IMG/VR virus record: IMGVR_UViG_3300042549_007471 | Location: 1-60,298 of that record | From: a virus | Direction: 5' to 3' (one strand) | Length of the DNA stretch: 60,298 nt | Part shown: one piece after another, positions 12,315 to 23,312 of the stretch | Position numbering within the stretch: position 1 is the stretch's first letter | Layout: every line of letters begins with the position of its first letter | Translations under genes and position numbers: made by a program | Notes under the pieces: model-generated | What the model was told of the DNA's origin: nothing | What the model saw: only the letters and a program-made list of their open reading frames with translations | Databases searched by the model: none

Positions 12315-12557
12315 ATGTCTTTTTATCAAATTGATAGAAATAAAGATTATATGAGAGAAATGTGGGGAACTACAAGTCTCATTACTGATTACAATCAACA
12401 AAAAAATACAAAAAAAGTACTTCAGGAGATTATGCACGATCATGCACCAAAGCATGATTTTAAAAAACAAACTGAATTACACGAAAAGATCAGAAATGAT
12501 GAAGATTATGATGATTGGAATTATGGTACAGAACCAGTCTATGGGAAAATTGTCTGA
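12315..12557 (+). CDS. conserved cyanophage hypothetical protein (80 aa)
   Basis: AGGAG at 12304-12308 and ATG 12315 make a strong start; an in-frame TTG at 12309 would cover the ribosome binding site spacing. The protein is charged and helical (QQKNTKKVLQEIMHDHAPKH) with an acidic NDEDYDDWNYG stretch. It stands just before the baseplate block. Function unknown. Confidence 0.7.
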   Translation: MSFYQIDRNKDYMREMWGTTSLITDYNQQKNTKKVLQEIMHDHAPKHDFKKQTELHEKIRNDEDYDDWNYGTEPVYGKIV

Positions 12558-12594
12558 AAAGTCTTATAGATATATAAAAGACAATTAATCTTAG

Positions 12595-12996
12595 ATGCCA
12601 ATTAGCATTTCAAGATCTTTTAAAGACATTAGTTTGTCTTTTTCACGTCATCCTGTTACAAATGATATTTTAATTTTAAAAAATGAGGATGCAATTAAAA
12701 GATCTGTTCTCAATTTAGTTCAAACTCAAATTAGTGAGAGGTTCTTCAATAACTTATTGGGAACCTCTGTGAATTCTTCTTTGTTTGAACTTGCAACACA
12801 AGAAATAGAGATTATTTTAAAAAGAGAAATTGAAACTGTATTAAATAATTTTGAACCAAGAATTAGATTAAATAATATAGAGGTAGAAGTAATTGATGAT
12901 TATAATGAATTGACCGTTAAAATTGTATATGACATTGTTGGACTACCATTACCACTACAGAATATAGAGTTTATTTTACAACCAACTAGAATATAA
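12595..12996 (+). CDS. 25: baseplate wedge protein gp25 (133 aa)
   Basis: gp25 is the small lysozyme-fold-like component that starts the sheath at the baseplate in contractile tails. The family core is clear: NNFEPRIRLNNIEVEVIDDY near residues 85-104, containing the EPR motif, and an N-terminal DISLSFSRHPVTNDI segment. The length matches T4 gp25 (132). Its stop overlaps the gp6 start (TAATG), as in other T4-like phages. Confidence 0.92.
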   Translation: MPISISRSFKDISLSFSRHPVTNDILILKNEDAIKRSVLNLVQTQISERFFNNLLGTSVNSSLFELATQEIEIILKREIETVLNNFEPRIRLNNIEVEVIDDYNELTVKIVYDIVGLPLPLQNIEFILQPTRI

Positions 12997-14888
12997 TGTC
13001 CTTCAATAACTTTACAAACTTAGATTTTAATGATTTAAGAACTCAAATTAAGAGTTATTTGAGAGCAAATGCAAATTTTACAGATTTTGATTTTGAAGGA
13101 TCTAATTTTTCTGTTTTAATTGATATTTTAGCATATAATTCTTACATTACTGCATTTAACACCAATATGGTGGTGAATGAATCCTTTATTGATAGTGCAA
13201 CTCTTCGGGAGAATGTTGTTTCTCTTGCACGTAATATCGGATATGTACCAAGATCAAAAAGTGCATCAAAGGGAAAAATAAGTTTTTCCGTAAGCACACC
13301 TAGAGATTCTAGTGGTAATTTAATTTCAAAAACAGTTACTTTAAAGGCAGGAGTAGTTGCCTTAGGTGCTGTGGAGGGGGGAAATTATATTTTTTCAATT
13401 CCAGAAGATAAAACAGTTGTTGTTGGAAATGATGGATTTGCAAATTTCACAGATGTTGAAATTTATGAAGGAACATTTTTAACTAAATCATTTACAATTG
13501 ACGATTCGCAACCAAATCAAAGATTTTTAATTCCAAATGCAAGTGTGGATACATCCACACTTCGTGTGAAAGTTACAAATGTTATAAATGAAAAATATGA
13601 GTTATATAATAATATTTTTAAAGTAGACAAAACTTCAAAATTATTTTTAATACAAGAAGTTAGTGATGAGAAATATGAAATTGTATTTGGTGATAATATT
13701 TTAGGAAAAAGACCAATTAGTGGAAGTACCGTTCTTGTTTCCTATATTGTAACAAATGGAAAGGAAGGTGATGGTTGCTTTAACTTTACATTTTCAGGAA
13801 TTTTAGTTGATAATAATCAAACAGCAATCACAAGTGGAATTTCTTTAATTACCACAACTCAAGTATCAGAAAATGGTGACGATATTGAGTCTATTGATTC
13901 AATTAAATATCTTGGACCAAGAGTCTATGCCTCCCAGTATCGTGCAGTTACTGCAAATGACTATAAAGGATTAATCCCATCTATTTTTCCAAATGTAGAT
14001 ACTGTTACTGCTTATGGTGGAGAAGAACTAGACCCACCAGAATATGGAAAAGTTTACATTTCAATAAAACCAAGAAATGGTAAATTTTTATCTCAAATCT
14101 CAAAAAATGAGATTAAAAAGCAACTAAAGCAATATTCAATTGCAGGAATACAACCAGAGATTATTGATTTGAAATATTTGTATGTTGAATTGGAATCCTC
14201 TGTATATTATGACAAAAGTTCAACTTCAAGTGTTACTGATTTACAATCTAGAGTTATTAATTCATTAAAGAGTTATGCAAAATCAACAGAATTGAACAGT
14301 TTTGGTGGAAGATTTAAGTATAGTAAAGTTTCAACGTTAATTGATAGCACAAGCACTGCAGTCACTTCAAATATCACAAAAGTAAAAATAAGAAGAGATT
14401 TACAACCAGCACTCAATACTCTTGCAAATTATGAACTTTGTTTTGGAAATCAATTTCATATTCAAAAGTTAATTGATGGGAAAGGATATAACATAAAATC
14501 TACAGGATTTACTGTCAAAAATATAGCAGATAAATTATATTTAAGTGATACACCAAGGACAGATGAAGTTGGAACTATCTTTTTCTTTAGACTTGTGAAT
14601 GGAGTTCCATTCATTGTAGTAAATAATGCAGGAGAAGTTAATTACAAAAAAGGAGAAATATTATTAAATCCAGTGATTATAACTTCTTCGGATAATTCTT
14701 CGGGAATACAAATTCAAGCAATTCCGGAATCAAATGATATCATTTCTTTGAAAGATATATACTTAGAGATGGATACTACTACACTTAAAGTAACTATGCT
14801 AGAGGATGTGATAACTTCTGGAGAAAATACCTCTGCAACAGAATATCCAGTCACATCTAGTTACAACAACGGAAATTATATAAGATAA
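12996..14888 (+). CDS. 6: baseplate wedge protein gp6 (630 aa)
   Basis: gp6 dimers form the continuous inner ring of the baseplate that ties the wedges together. Evidence is the length (T4 gp6 is 660 residues), the position directly after gp25, and the conserved N-terminal pattern FEGSNFSVLIDILAYNSYIT followed by NESFIDSATLRENVVSLARN. The gpJ-like central part (GPRVYASQYRAVTANDYKGL) also fits. Translation is coupled to gp25. Confidence 0.9.
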   Translation: MSFNNFTNLDFNDLRTQIKSYLRANANFTDFDFEGSNFSVLIDILAYNSYITAFNTNMVVNESFIDSATLRENVVSLARNIGYVPRSKSASKGKISFSVSTPRDSSGNLISKTVTLKAGVVALGAVEGGNYIFSIPEDKTVVVGNDGFANFTDVEIYEGTFLTKSFTIDDSQPNQRFLIPNASVDTSTLRVKVTNVINEKYELYNNIFKVDKTSKLFLIQEVSDEKYEIVFGDNILGKRPISGSTVLVSYIVTNGKEGDGCFNFTFSGILVDNNQTAITSGISLITTTQVSENGDDIESIDSIKYLGPRVYASQYRAVTANDYKGLIPSIFPNVDTVTAYGGEELDPPEYGKVYISIKPRNGKFLSQISKNEIKKQLKQYSIAGIQPEIIDLKYLYVELESSVYYDKSSTSSVTDLQSRVINSLKSYAKSTELNSFGGRFKYSKVSTLIDSTSTAVTSNITKVKIRRDLQPALNTLANYELCFGNQFHIQKLIDGKGYNIKSTGFTVKNIADKLYLSDTPRTDEVGTIFFFRLVNGVPFIVVNNAGEVNYKKGEILLNPVIITSSDNSSGIQIQAIPESNDIISLKDIYLEMDTTTLKVTMLEDVITSGENTSATEYPVTSSYNNGNYIR

Positions 14889-14889
14889 A

Positions 14890-17800
14890 ATGTCAGAAGT
14901 TAAAAGAGTAAAAATCCAATCTTTTATTGAATCACAAATTCCAGAATTTTTAAATTCTGAATCTCCTCTGTTCAAAGAATTTTTAGAGCAATATTATATT
15001 TCACAGGAACATCAGACTGGTGTTACTGATTTAACAGTTAATTTACAAAATTATAAAAGCATTGATAATTTTAATAACGAAACATTTTACAGCACAGTTG
15101 GAATTTGTACTCTCACTTCTGATGTTGTGTCTTTTGATGATACGATTCTCGTCAATCATACAATTGGATTTCCCCAAAAATATGGTTTATTGAAAATTGA
15201 TAATGAAATTATTACATACACGGGAATTACAACAAATTCTTTTACTGGTTGTATTCGTGGTTTTTGTGGATTAGATAAAGATAATACAAATGATTTATTT
15301 AAATTTTCTTCAACAGATACTTCAGACCATACAAAAAATTCACAGGTAATTAATTTAAATATTTTATTTTTTCAGGAATTATTTAAAAAATTCAAAACAC
15401 AATTTTTACCTGGATTTGAAGATAGACAATTTGCAACTGGAATTAATTTACAAACAATATTATCAAGAGCAAAGGATTTTTATACTACAAAAGGAACTGA
15501 TACTTCATTTAAAATTCTTTTTAGTGTTCTTTTTAATGAGTCAATATCTGTCATTAAACCACAAGACTATTTAATTTCTCCATCATCAAATGATTATTTG
15601 ATAACTAAAAATATTTTAGTTGAACAAATAATTAGAGATTCCACATTTAAAGTTTCGGATTCTACTTTAAGAAAAGAATTAAAAGGAAAAACAATATTTC
15701 AATCAACTTTAGATAATAAAACAGCAAGTGCATCAATTTATAATGTTGAATATAGACCAATAAATTCTGGAGATTTTATATACAATTCGGTTGGATTTGA
15801 CGAAACTGCACAAAAAAATTATATCACCAAGGATTTTTATGAAATTTCTTTAGATCGTACATCATTTATATTAAACTTTGAATCTACTAAGAAAACAAAA
15901 GTTTTAGAAAATACATTCAAAAATTCAACTTCTATTTTAGTTGATTCTACAATTGGATTTAAAAAATCTGGAACTTTATTGATTAAACCAAAAAATCTTT
16001 CAAATCCAATTGTTTTAACATACACCGATAAAACAATTAATGAATTTTTAAACGTAAGTGGTCTAACAATTGATTTAGATTATGGTGCAGAAATAATTGA
16101 AGAAAATTTCTTATACACATATTTGGATGACGGATCAAAAATTGAATTCAGATTGATTAACATTATTAATGATATTGATTATAAAGAAACATCAAATTTA
16201 AGAGTAAATGATAAAATACAACTATCTTCATTTGGTATTGATTTAAATGACCGAATTGAATTCAATCAATGGATTTATAATGTACCAACAACGCATCTCA
16301 TAAAATCAGTAGATACAGGTAAAATATATTTGTATGAAAACATTAATTTATCTATTGGAGACCAAGTAGTATTATCTAATCCAGATTTAGTAGATGTACA
16401 AAATGTTACAGTAAGTATTGAAGAATTTGGTTTTAATGAATTTGGACCTTTTATATCAATAAAAGGTCCAAATACAAGCACATTCAAAAAAACACATTTA
16501 ACAAAAATCATTAATAAAGTTTCTAGTGATCAAAATTATTTTCCAAATGTTTCTATTTTTCCATCTTCAATTCAGAATACCTACATTGATTATAATAGTG
16601 AAAATTTTTATGTTGCTTCTTCTGGACTCCCCAATTATGAAATTTATGCAACCGATAGAAAAACATTTGTTTCTGCAAATGTAAGTACGGGTTCAACTAC
16701 AATTTTAAATTGTTCTAATCACAATTTATTTACTGGTGAAAAAATATATTATATTCAAAAATCTGGAAATGTTGGAATTAGAACTTCTGCATATTTTGTA
16801 ACAAAAGTAAATGACAATCAAGTAAAATTGTCATATAGTAATTCTGATTTATTCTCAAAAACTTATGTCCCAATAAAAAATAATGTTGATGGTGATTATT
16901 TTGTTAAATTTGATTTTCAAAATAAATCATTAGGTAATCAAAAATTATTTAAAAAATTTAATTTAGTTAAAAAATTAAATAAATTTTTTACAGATAATGA
17001 TAAAAGTACTATAGATAAAGCCACTGGGATTTTAATCAATGGTGTTGAAATATTTTCACCGACTCTTTATGATGAAAATATTTACTACGGAAAAATTAAT
17101 TCAGTCATTGTTGAGAGTTCAGGAAAGGATTATGATGTTATTAATTTTTCTGGTTTAGAAGTTGATGATATTTATGGCACTGGTGCATCAGTAGAGGCAA
17201 ATCTATCTGGAAGTCTGGATAAAGTAATATTATTAAATCCTGGAATTGGATATCCAAGAAAACCAAAAATTACTTTAGTTGGAGGAAATGGATCAGGAGC
17301 AGTTTTAGAGTCAAACTTAGTAAAAACTAAAATCGTATCAAAATTTAAACCAAGTTCCGCCATCAGCATTGGATCAAGCACAATACAGTTTTTGACTAAT
17401 CATAATTTTGATGACGGAGAAGAAGTATCTTATATTAATGATTCTAATGGAAATATATCACCATTAATAAACAATTCAAATTATTTCGTAGGTATAGTAA
17501 GTGCAACACAACTGAAATTATATAAAACTAAGGAAAATGCATTAGGAAAAAATAGTCCTATTACTTTCACTGGGATTGGTTCAGGAATACACTCTTTAAA
17601 AACCTTAAATTCAAAAAATACAATCACAAAAATTTATGTAAAAGAAAAAGGAAAAAATTATTCAAATAGATCGGTCAAAATACCAAGTGATTTATCATCA
17701 AATAACCAAAATAATGGAATAAACACATTTGATGATTATATTTTTGCAAAAGAACACAATTTTAAAAATGAAGATGTAGTAATATACTCCACAAGTGGCA

Positions 17801-20800
17801 CTTCAATATCTGGATTATCAACTCAAACAAATTATTATGTTACTGTAATTGATAGCAATAGATTTAAATTATCAGTTTTTGGATCTTCTGAAAATCAAAG
17901 AATTAATTATGATAATAAAAAATATGTTAGGTTTTCTTCTGTAGGGGTAGGAACTCACATTTTCTCATATCCACCAATTCAAATTGAAATTGAACACGTT
18001 TCTGGAATTGCAACTTCACCATCGGCAGAACCGATAGTTCTTGGATCAATTGAAAATGTTTTTATCACAAATGATGGAAAAAATTATGGTTCTCCTGATA
18101 CATTAAATTATCACAGAAAACCTAGAGTTGGAATTTTCAGTATTCTTTCTGAATGTATTCTAAAACCAGTTTTGTTGAATGGTTCTATTGTTGATGTTCA
18201 AATATTAAACTCTGGTAGAGGATACGGGAAAGACATTGATATAAAGATATTTGGCAAAGGAAAATATGCAGAATTATATCCAATTGTAACAAATGGAAAA
18301 ATAACAAGTATTAATATTTTGAATTCTGGTATAGGTTATGATGAAAAGACTACGTTACTTATTCAAAGAAGAGGTTTAGGTGCAAGATTTAGTGCCAATA
18401 TTTTTGAATGGAAAATTAATCAAGTAGAAAAAAACAAAAAAATTATTTCACCCAATGATGGGGGTTTAATTGTACCTAGTAAAAACAACGAAACAACACT
18501 GGAATTTATTCATTTTTATCCACCAAAAAATCTAAGATTTAAAGTTAATAATTTTATTGATAAAGATAATAATGAAATCTTACCAGACAATAATCAAAAT
18601 CCATATAAAATTTTAGGGTGGGCTTACGATGGAAATCCAATTTTTGGACCATATGGAAAAGTTAATGGTGAGTCAAAATTATTACAATCAAGCTATAAAC
18701 TAAAAAATTCTGGTGAAATCGGAATTTCAATTTCAAATCAACTGAGACCCAATTTTGGATCAGGATTTTTTGTACAAGATTATCTTTATGATAGGGGAAC
18801 TGGAGATTTAGATGAATATAATGGAATGTTTATTAATGACAAAAATTTACCAAATATTAACTATGGTTACTTTTCAACGATTTCTAATGATGAAAAAGAA
18901 CCACAGTATCCATATACAGTACCTTTGAATTTTAAAGATTTACCAATAGAAGAAAATTTTAATCCGTTATTTAATCAAGATTTTAATTTTGAATCCTTAG
19001 ATATTGTTAGAAATATTGGACCTTATTATTTGAATTCAAGTAATTCTTCTTATGATTTAATTGATAAAATTGATTCAAAATATAAACAAGAATTTATTGT
19101 TAAAGATATAAGTTCTTCTGGTATAACTTCAATTTCTATTTTTGAACCAGGTGATAATTATAAAGTAGGAGAATTAATTAAATTTGACAGTAAATCTTCT
19201 GGTGGAAATTCAGTTTCTGCTGAGATTTCTAGGATAAAAGGAAAAAACGTATCAAATGTACAGGTTGGAATTTTAACATTTACTGATGTAAATTTCATCA
19301 CAAAGGGTGTTTCAATAAAAGGAATTACAAATCAACCACATAATCTAATTAGTGATGATGAAATCATTATATCCAATTTGTCATCAAGTGAATTTAATCA
19401 TTTGGAAGGAACTAAAAAAATATATGTTTTCCAAAACAGTGCAGGATTAGTAGAAAACCTAGAGAGTCAATCAGTTACTGGAGTGACAACATACGTTAAA
19501 GTTACCGATGTATCTGGATTTGAAGTTGATAATTTTATAGGAATAGGAACAGAAGTTTTAAAAATAATCAACATTTCTTCAACGGAATCAAAATTATACG
19601 TAAATAGATTTGATAATTATTCTGGAATACACAGTGTAGGATTTGCAACTGTAACTTTGTTGCCAAATACATTTACATTTTCAACTCAAAAATATGAAGA
19701 TGATATAGTTGAAAATAAAACTGTTTATTTCAATCCAAGCAATACGATTGGAATTGGAACAACTGGTTCAATTTATTATAACATAGTCGGATTTCAAACT
19801 GCTTTCGGAACTTTAAATGCAACAGGTCTCAGCACAGTTGGTGTAAATACTACTTTATTGGAAATTGGTGATTATGTATTTGGGACTAATATTCAAAATA
19901 ACACAACTATAACATCAATTGGGATTGGTTCAATTACAATAACACCAGACCACACTCTTGGTGGTGGGATATCAACAAATTTATTGACATTTTCAAGGAA
20001 AATATACGATAAAACTGTTCCAAGTCGTTCAATATACATACCAAGTCATAAATTTTATACTGGACAATCTATTACTTATAATGTTGGGTTGGTTGGAAAT
20101 GGCATTGTGGTTTCTGAAACTGGGACAGGAACAACATTTAGATTAGCAAACAACCAAACAGTATATACAGTTAATTTAGGAAAAGATTATGTTGGTCTAT
20201 CTACTTTAGGATTTACTACTAGTACTGGAATTGGAACGACACAAAATTCTTTATATTTTAGAAGTCCTATTGAAAATATTGGTTTGGCTCATTCTTTGAC
20301 AACTCAATATGAAAAAATTAAGGGGAAAGTAAATAATTATTCAGTAGTCGTTTCAACTTCTCAAACACACGGTTTGCAAACAGGTGACAATATTAAATTT
20401 AATTTTGAACAAAGTAACACAAATACTATAAAATTAAGATACGACAAAGTAATTAGAAAAATAACTACAGAACTTATTGATTTTGACCCCTTATCGGGAA
20501 TAAACACACTCACAAATGAAATTAATATTCCTGGAAATAATTTAAAAACAGGAGATAAGATTGTTTATTATACTAATGACCAAACTTCTGTTGGTGGATT
20601 ATCTACAAATGCTGTGTATTATGTTTTAAAACAAAATCCAGATAAAATTAAGTTATCAAGTTATCAATATGATGCTAATGTTGGAATTGCAATTACTTTG
20701 ACTTCTGTTGGTTCAGGATTAACTCACAATTTTGCTCTCGTCAATCCACCAATCAATATTTTAAATGGAAATATAATATCCTTTGATTTAACTGATGGTA

Positions 20801-23280
20801 GTCTTTCAAATATGGATTTGAGACTATATGCAGATTCCAATTTTAGTAAAGAAATAGAAACATTCAAATATCTTAATTATGACACTAATAGAGTCAAAGA
20901 ATTGAATACCAAGTTGTCTTTGCCAACTGAAATCTATTATAATTTAATTTCACTTTCTAAAAATGAAGATGAAAAAAATCAATTGTCTTCAGATAAAGAA
21001 GTAAATGGATTCAATAAAATTAAAATAATCCCAAATAATATTAACACTTACCATTCTATAATAAAAACAGGAAATTCGCAGTTTAAATTTAATTTAAACG
21101 TTATTCCAGAACCACTCACATTTATTTCTGGATTATCAACATCATACTATGATACTGATTCAAAAAATGTTGTTGGTCCAATATCAAATCTTAGAGTTAA
21201 TTTTGGAGGAAGAGGATATAAGAAAATTCCAAAAATTTCTTCAATTACTACAACATCAGGAAAAGGTGCAGCATTAGAAGCAAAATCTTCTACTATTGGA
21301 AAAATAGAAAATTTAGAAAGAGTAAAAGATGGATTTGATTATCCAAGTGATACTACACTAAAACCTTTTTTAAGTGTTCCTGCTGTTGCTCAAATAGGAG
21401 ATATTTCAAGAATAGAATATGTTGGTATTATAACTGGAGGAAATGGATATAATACTGCACCTACTTTAAAAGTTTTGGGGAATAATAAAATTAAATTATC
21501 GGCCAAATTGCAAAGTGGTAGTGTAATTGGTGTTGATATTGTTGAGAATACTAATGATTTGATAACTCCATTGAGAATTGTACCTATAAGAAATTCCAAT
21601 GGTTATGAAATTGATAGTGTTGTTGCCTCCAATGATGGTTCTACTGTAACTTTAGAACTTCTTAATAATTCAGAATTATTTCCACTAATTACAACTGGTT
21701 ATGGAACAACTGATGTTGTATTTCCATTTACTGAAGGTGATGAAATTTTCATAGAAAACTGCAGGCAAGTGGATAGAACTAAAGATAATATAAACTCCAA
21801 AGATTATAGTTATAGATTTTTTACGGTAACTTCAGTGAGTTCTCAAAATTTTACTGTCACTTTTAGTATGACTGGTGTTAAAGATTCATTGAATTTAAAT
21901 CAAAATAATGGAGAATCAAATTATGAAAATGGATTTGGATATGGTTATGTAGTGAATAAAAAAGATATGGCCGTGTTTGAAATGAATTTGGTTGATGATT
22001 TGAGTTATATTTCTGGAGAAAATGTTTTTGGATATGATAATAGAGGAAATTCAGTATTTTCTGCAAAAGTTGCAGAAAATGGTTGGGATAATGAAATTAA
22101 CCAATTGAGAATGGTAGATGCAAAAGGAGAACTAGAAGTTGGAAATAAATTAAAAGGTGAAAAATCACTACTAAATGGAACAGTAAAAGACGTAAATAAA
22201 TTTAATTTAAAAGCAAATCTAGGTGTCTCAAGAGATAAAGTAAATGAAAGCAAAAATCAAAGTGGATTTTTGAATGATTATTTACAAAGACTCTCAGATA
22301 ATTTTTATTATCAAAGATTTTCTTATGCAATTAAGAGTCAGATTTCTTATGATAAGTGGAAAGAACCAATCAAATCTCTAATTCATCCATCAGGATTTAA
22401 AGAATTTTCCGATTTAGATATTGTGAGTATTCCATCTTCAAATGTAAAAGTTGGAATTAGTAGTAATGATTTAAATCTTAGTGTTTTGATGGATAATATC
22501 CAGTCACTTTACACTAAAAATAATTTTACATTAGTTTTAGAAGATGATGATAATTTATTTGAAGATGGATCAATTGAAAGAATTAATGTAGGTGCAGAAG
22601 AAGGAAATATTGCTGGAGTTGGAACTTTTGGTCCTATCTTTGGGGTTCCCCTCAAAGAGTATATTTTAAATAAAACAAATAAAGTTTTATTGATGAATGA
22701 CATCAGTGATCAGTTTGATGGGTCAAATGATTACATTTCAATAGGAACTACCACAGCAACATTTAATGCTCTAAATCAATATTATGTTGGAATTTCCACA
22801 GAAAATTTAAAAATAGGTGATTATATTGGAAATTCTGAATTTTTAATTCCAGAGGCAACATTAGTTGATGAAATTGGAATTAACAGTATCAGAATAAATT
22901 TACCTCATCGTTTGCAAGTGGGAATTGATACGACTGATGTATCAATTAGAAGAAAATTACCTGGAAATAAAGTCGTAGGTAAAACATCATTTGAACTCAC
23001 ATCTGGAATTAGTTCGGAAAAAGTACCATTATATTATCGTGAATTCAATTCTAATTCTTCCCAAATTTTGAATTTAGATAATAATATAATCAATCTAAAG
23101 AGTCATAATTTCCAAACTGGTCAAAGAGTATTTTACAACCAATCAATTATATCTCAAACACCAGTTGGTTCTGCAACAACTGAAGTGGATAATGCGTTTT
23201 CATATAATGTTTCCAATAAATTTGATTCAAATACAATTATGAGATTTGATATGACCATATTCAAGTTTGATTCAAATTAA
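14890..23280 (+). CDS. 7: giant baseplate wedge protein gp7 (2796 aa) with YHYH-like domain
   Basis: Two separated blocks resemble T4 gp7: residues about 193-220 (RAKDFYTTKGTDTSFKILF) match its DFYSTKGIEASYKFLF region, and residues about 2472-2503 (YAIKSQISYDKWKEPIKSL then IHPSGF) match its RWKSDVIRFVHPVGFGF region. T4 gp7 has 1032 residues, so roughly 2200 residues are inserted between the two blocks. The insert contains beta-rich repeats of two kinds, HNFxTGExVxY and GxGYxxxPxV. It also contains a YHYH-family-like domain: AYDGNPIFGPYG at 1245-1256, DLDEYNG at 1306-1312, and YGYF at 1325-1328 where the family has YHYH. It lies between gp6 and gp8 as expected. Assignment is by these motifs and position. 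Confidence 0.8.
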   Translation: MSEVKRVKIQSFIESQIPEFLNSESPLFKEFLEQYYISQEHQTGVTDLTVNLQNYKSIDNFNNETFYSTVGICTLTSDVVSFDDTILVNHTIGFPQKYGLLKIDNEIITYTGITTNSFTGCIRGFCGLDKDNTNDLFKFSSTDTSDHTKNSQVINLNILFFQELFKKFKTQFLPGFEDRQFATGINLQTILSRAKDFYTTKGTDTSFKILFSVLFNESISVIKPQDYLISPSSNDYLITKNILVEQIIRDSTFKVSDSTLRKELKGKTIFQSTLDNKTASASIYNVEYRPINSGDFIYNSVGFDETAQKNYITKDFYEISLDRTSFILNFESTKKTKVLENTFKNSTSILVDSTIGFKKSGTLLIKPKNLSNPIVLTYTDKTINEFLNVSGLTIDLDYGAEIIEENFLYTYLDDGSKIEFRLINIINDIDYKETSNLRVNDKIQLSSFGIDLNDRIEFNQWIYNVPTTHLIKSVDTGKIYLYENINLSIGDQVVLSNPDLVDVQNVTVSIEEFGFNEFGPFISIKGPNTSTFKKTHLTKIINKVSSDQNYFPNVSIFPSSIQNTYIDYNSENFYVASSGLPNYEIYATDRKTFVSANVSTGSTTILNCSNHNLFTGEKIYYIQKSGNVGIRTSAYFVTKVNDNQVKLSYSNSDLFSKTYVPIKNNVDGDYFVKFDFQNKSLGNQKLFKKFNLVKKLNKFFTDNDKSTIDKATGILINGVEIFSPTLYDENIYYGKINSVIVESSGKDYDVINFSGLEVDDIYGTGASVEANLSGSLDKVILLNPGIGYPRKPKITLVGGNGSGAVLESNLVKTKIVSKFKPSSAISIGSSTIQFLTNHNFDDGEEVSYINDSNGNISPLINNSNYFVGIVSATQLKLYKTKENALGKNSPITFTGIGSGIHSLKTLNSKNTITKIYVKEKGKNYSNRSVKIPSDLSSNNQNNGINTFDDYIFAKEHNFKNEDVVIYSTSGTSISGLSTQTNYYVTVIDSNRFKLSVFGSSENQRINYDNKKYVRFSSVGVGTHIFSYPPIQIEIEHVSGIATSPSAEPIVLGSIENVFITNDGKNYGSPDTLNYHRKPRVGIFSILSECILKPVLLNGSIVDVQILNSGRGYGKDIDIKIFGKGKYAELYPIVTNGKITSINILNSGIGYDEKTTLLIQRRGLGARFSANIFEWKINQVEKNKKIISPNDGGLIVPSKNNETTLEFIHFYPPKNLRFKVNNFIDKDNNEILPDNNQNPYKILGWAYDGNPIFGPYGKVNGESKLLQSSYKLKNSGEIGISISNQLRPNFGSGFFVQDYLYDRGTGDLDEYNGMFINDKNLPNINYGYFSTISNDEKEPQYPYTVPLNFKDLPIEENFNPLFNQDFNFESLDIVRNIGPYYLNSSNSSYDLIDKIDSKYKQEFIVKDISSSGITSISIFEPGDNYKVGELIKFDSKSSGGNSVSAEISRIKGKNVSNVQVGILTFTDVNFITKGVSIKGITNQPHNLISDDEIIISNLSSSEFNHLEGTKKIYVFQNSAGLVENLESQSVTGVTTYVKVTDVSGFEVDNFIGIGTEVLKIINISSTESKLYVNRFDNYSGIHSVGFATVTLLPNTFTFSTQKYEDDIVENKTVYFNPSNTIGIGTTGSIYYNIVGFQTAFGTLNATGLSTVGVNTTLLEIGDYVFGTNIQNNTTITSIGIGSITITPDHTLGGGISTNLLTFSRKIYDKTVPSRSIYIPSHKFYTGQSITYNVGLVGNGIVVSETGTGTTFRLANNQTVYTVNLGKDYVGLSTLGFTTSTGIGTTQNSLYFRSPIENIGLAHSLTTQYEKIKGKVNNYSVVVSTSQTHGLQTGDNIKFNFEQSNTNTIKLRYDKVIRKITTELIDFDPLSGINTLTNEINIPGNNLKTGDKIVYYTNDQTSVGGLSTNAVYYVLKQNPDKIKLSSYQYDANVGIAITLTSVGSGLTHNFALVNPPINILNGNIISFDLTDGSLSNMDLRLYADSNFSKEIETFKYLNYDTNRVKELNTKLSLPTEIYYNLISLSKNEDEKNQLSSDKEVNGFNKIKIIPNNINTYHSIIKTGNSQFKFNLNVIPEPLTFISGLSTSYYDTDSKNVVGPISNLRVNFGGRGYKKIPKISSITTTSGKGAALEAKSSTIGKIENLERVKDGFDYPSDTTLKPFLSVPAVAQIGDISRIEYVGIITGGNGYNTAPTLKVLGNNKIKLSAKLQSGSVIGVDIVENTNDLITPLRIVPIRNSNGYEIDSVVASNDGSTVTLELLNNSELFPLITTGYGTTDVVFPFTEGDEIFIENCRQVDRTKDNINSKDYSYRFFTVTSVSSQNFTVTFSMTGVKDSLNLNQNNGESNYENGFGYGYVVNKKDMAVFEMNLVDDLSYISGENVFGYDNRGNSVFSAKVAENGWDNEINQLRMVDAKGELEVGNKLKGEKSLLNGTVKDVNKFNLKANLGVSRDKVNESKNQSGFLNDYLQRLSDNFYYQRFSYAIKSQISYDKWKEPIKSLIHPSGFKEFSDLDIVSIPSSNVKVGISSNDLNLSVLMDNIQSLYTKNNFTLVLEDDDNLFEDGSIERINVGAEEGNIAGVGTFGPIFGVPLKEYILNKTNKVLLMNDISDQFDGSNDYISIGTTTATFNALNQYYVGISTENLKIGDYIGNSEFLIPEATLVDEIGINSIRINLPHRLQVGIDTTDVSIRRKLPGNKVVGKTSFELTSGISSEKVPLYYREFNSNSSQILNLDNNIINLKSHNFQTGQRVFYNQSIISQTPVGSATTEVDNAFSYNVSNKFDSNTIMRFDMTIFKFDSN

Positions 23281-23282
23281 GT

Positions 23283-23290
23283 CATAAATA
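23283..23290 (+). promoter_or_regulatory. late-promoter-like box (CATAAATA)
   Basis: One mismatch from the T4 late box TATAAATA, lying 3 bases after the gp7 stop and 23 bases before the fibre gene start at 23313. Confidence 0.5.
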
Positions 23291-23312
23291 ATCAAAAGAA
23301 TTTCATTACCTA

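Noticed and set aside
12561-12594. TATATAAAA before gp25 as a late promoter
   Set aside because: It differs from TATAAATA at several positions and is common in AT-rich DNA.
14890-23280. The giant gene as a cellular adhesin or an assembly artefact
   Set aside because: Its ends match T4 gp7 and the frame is intact over 8.4 kb between gp6 and the fibre genes.
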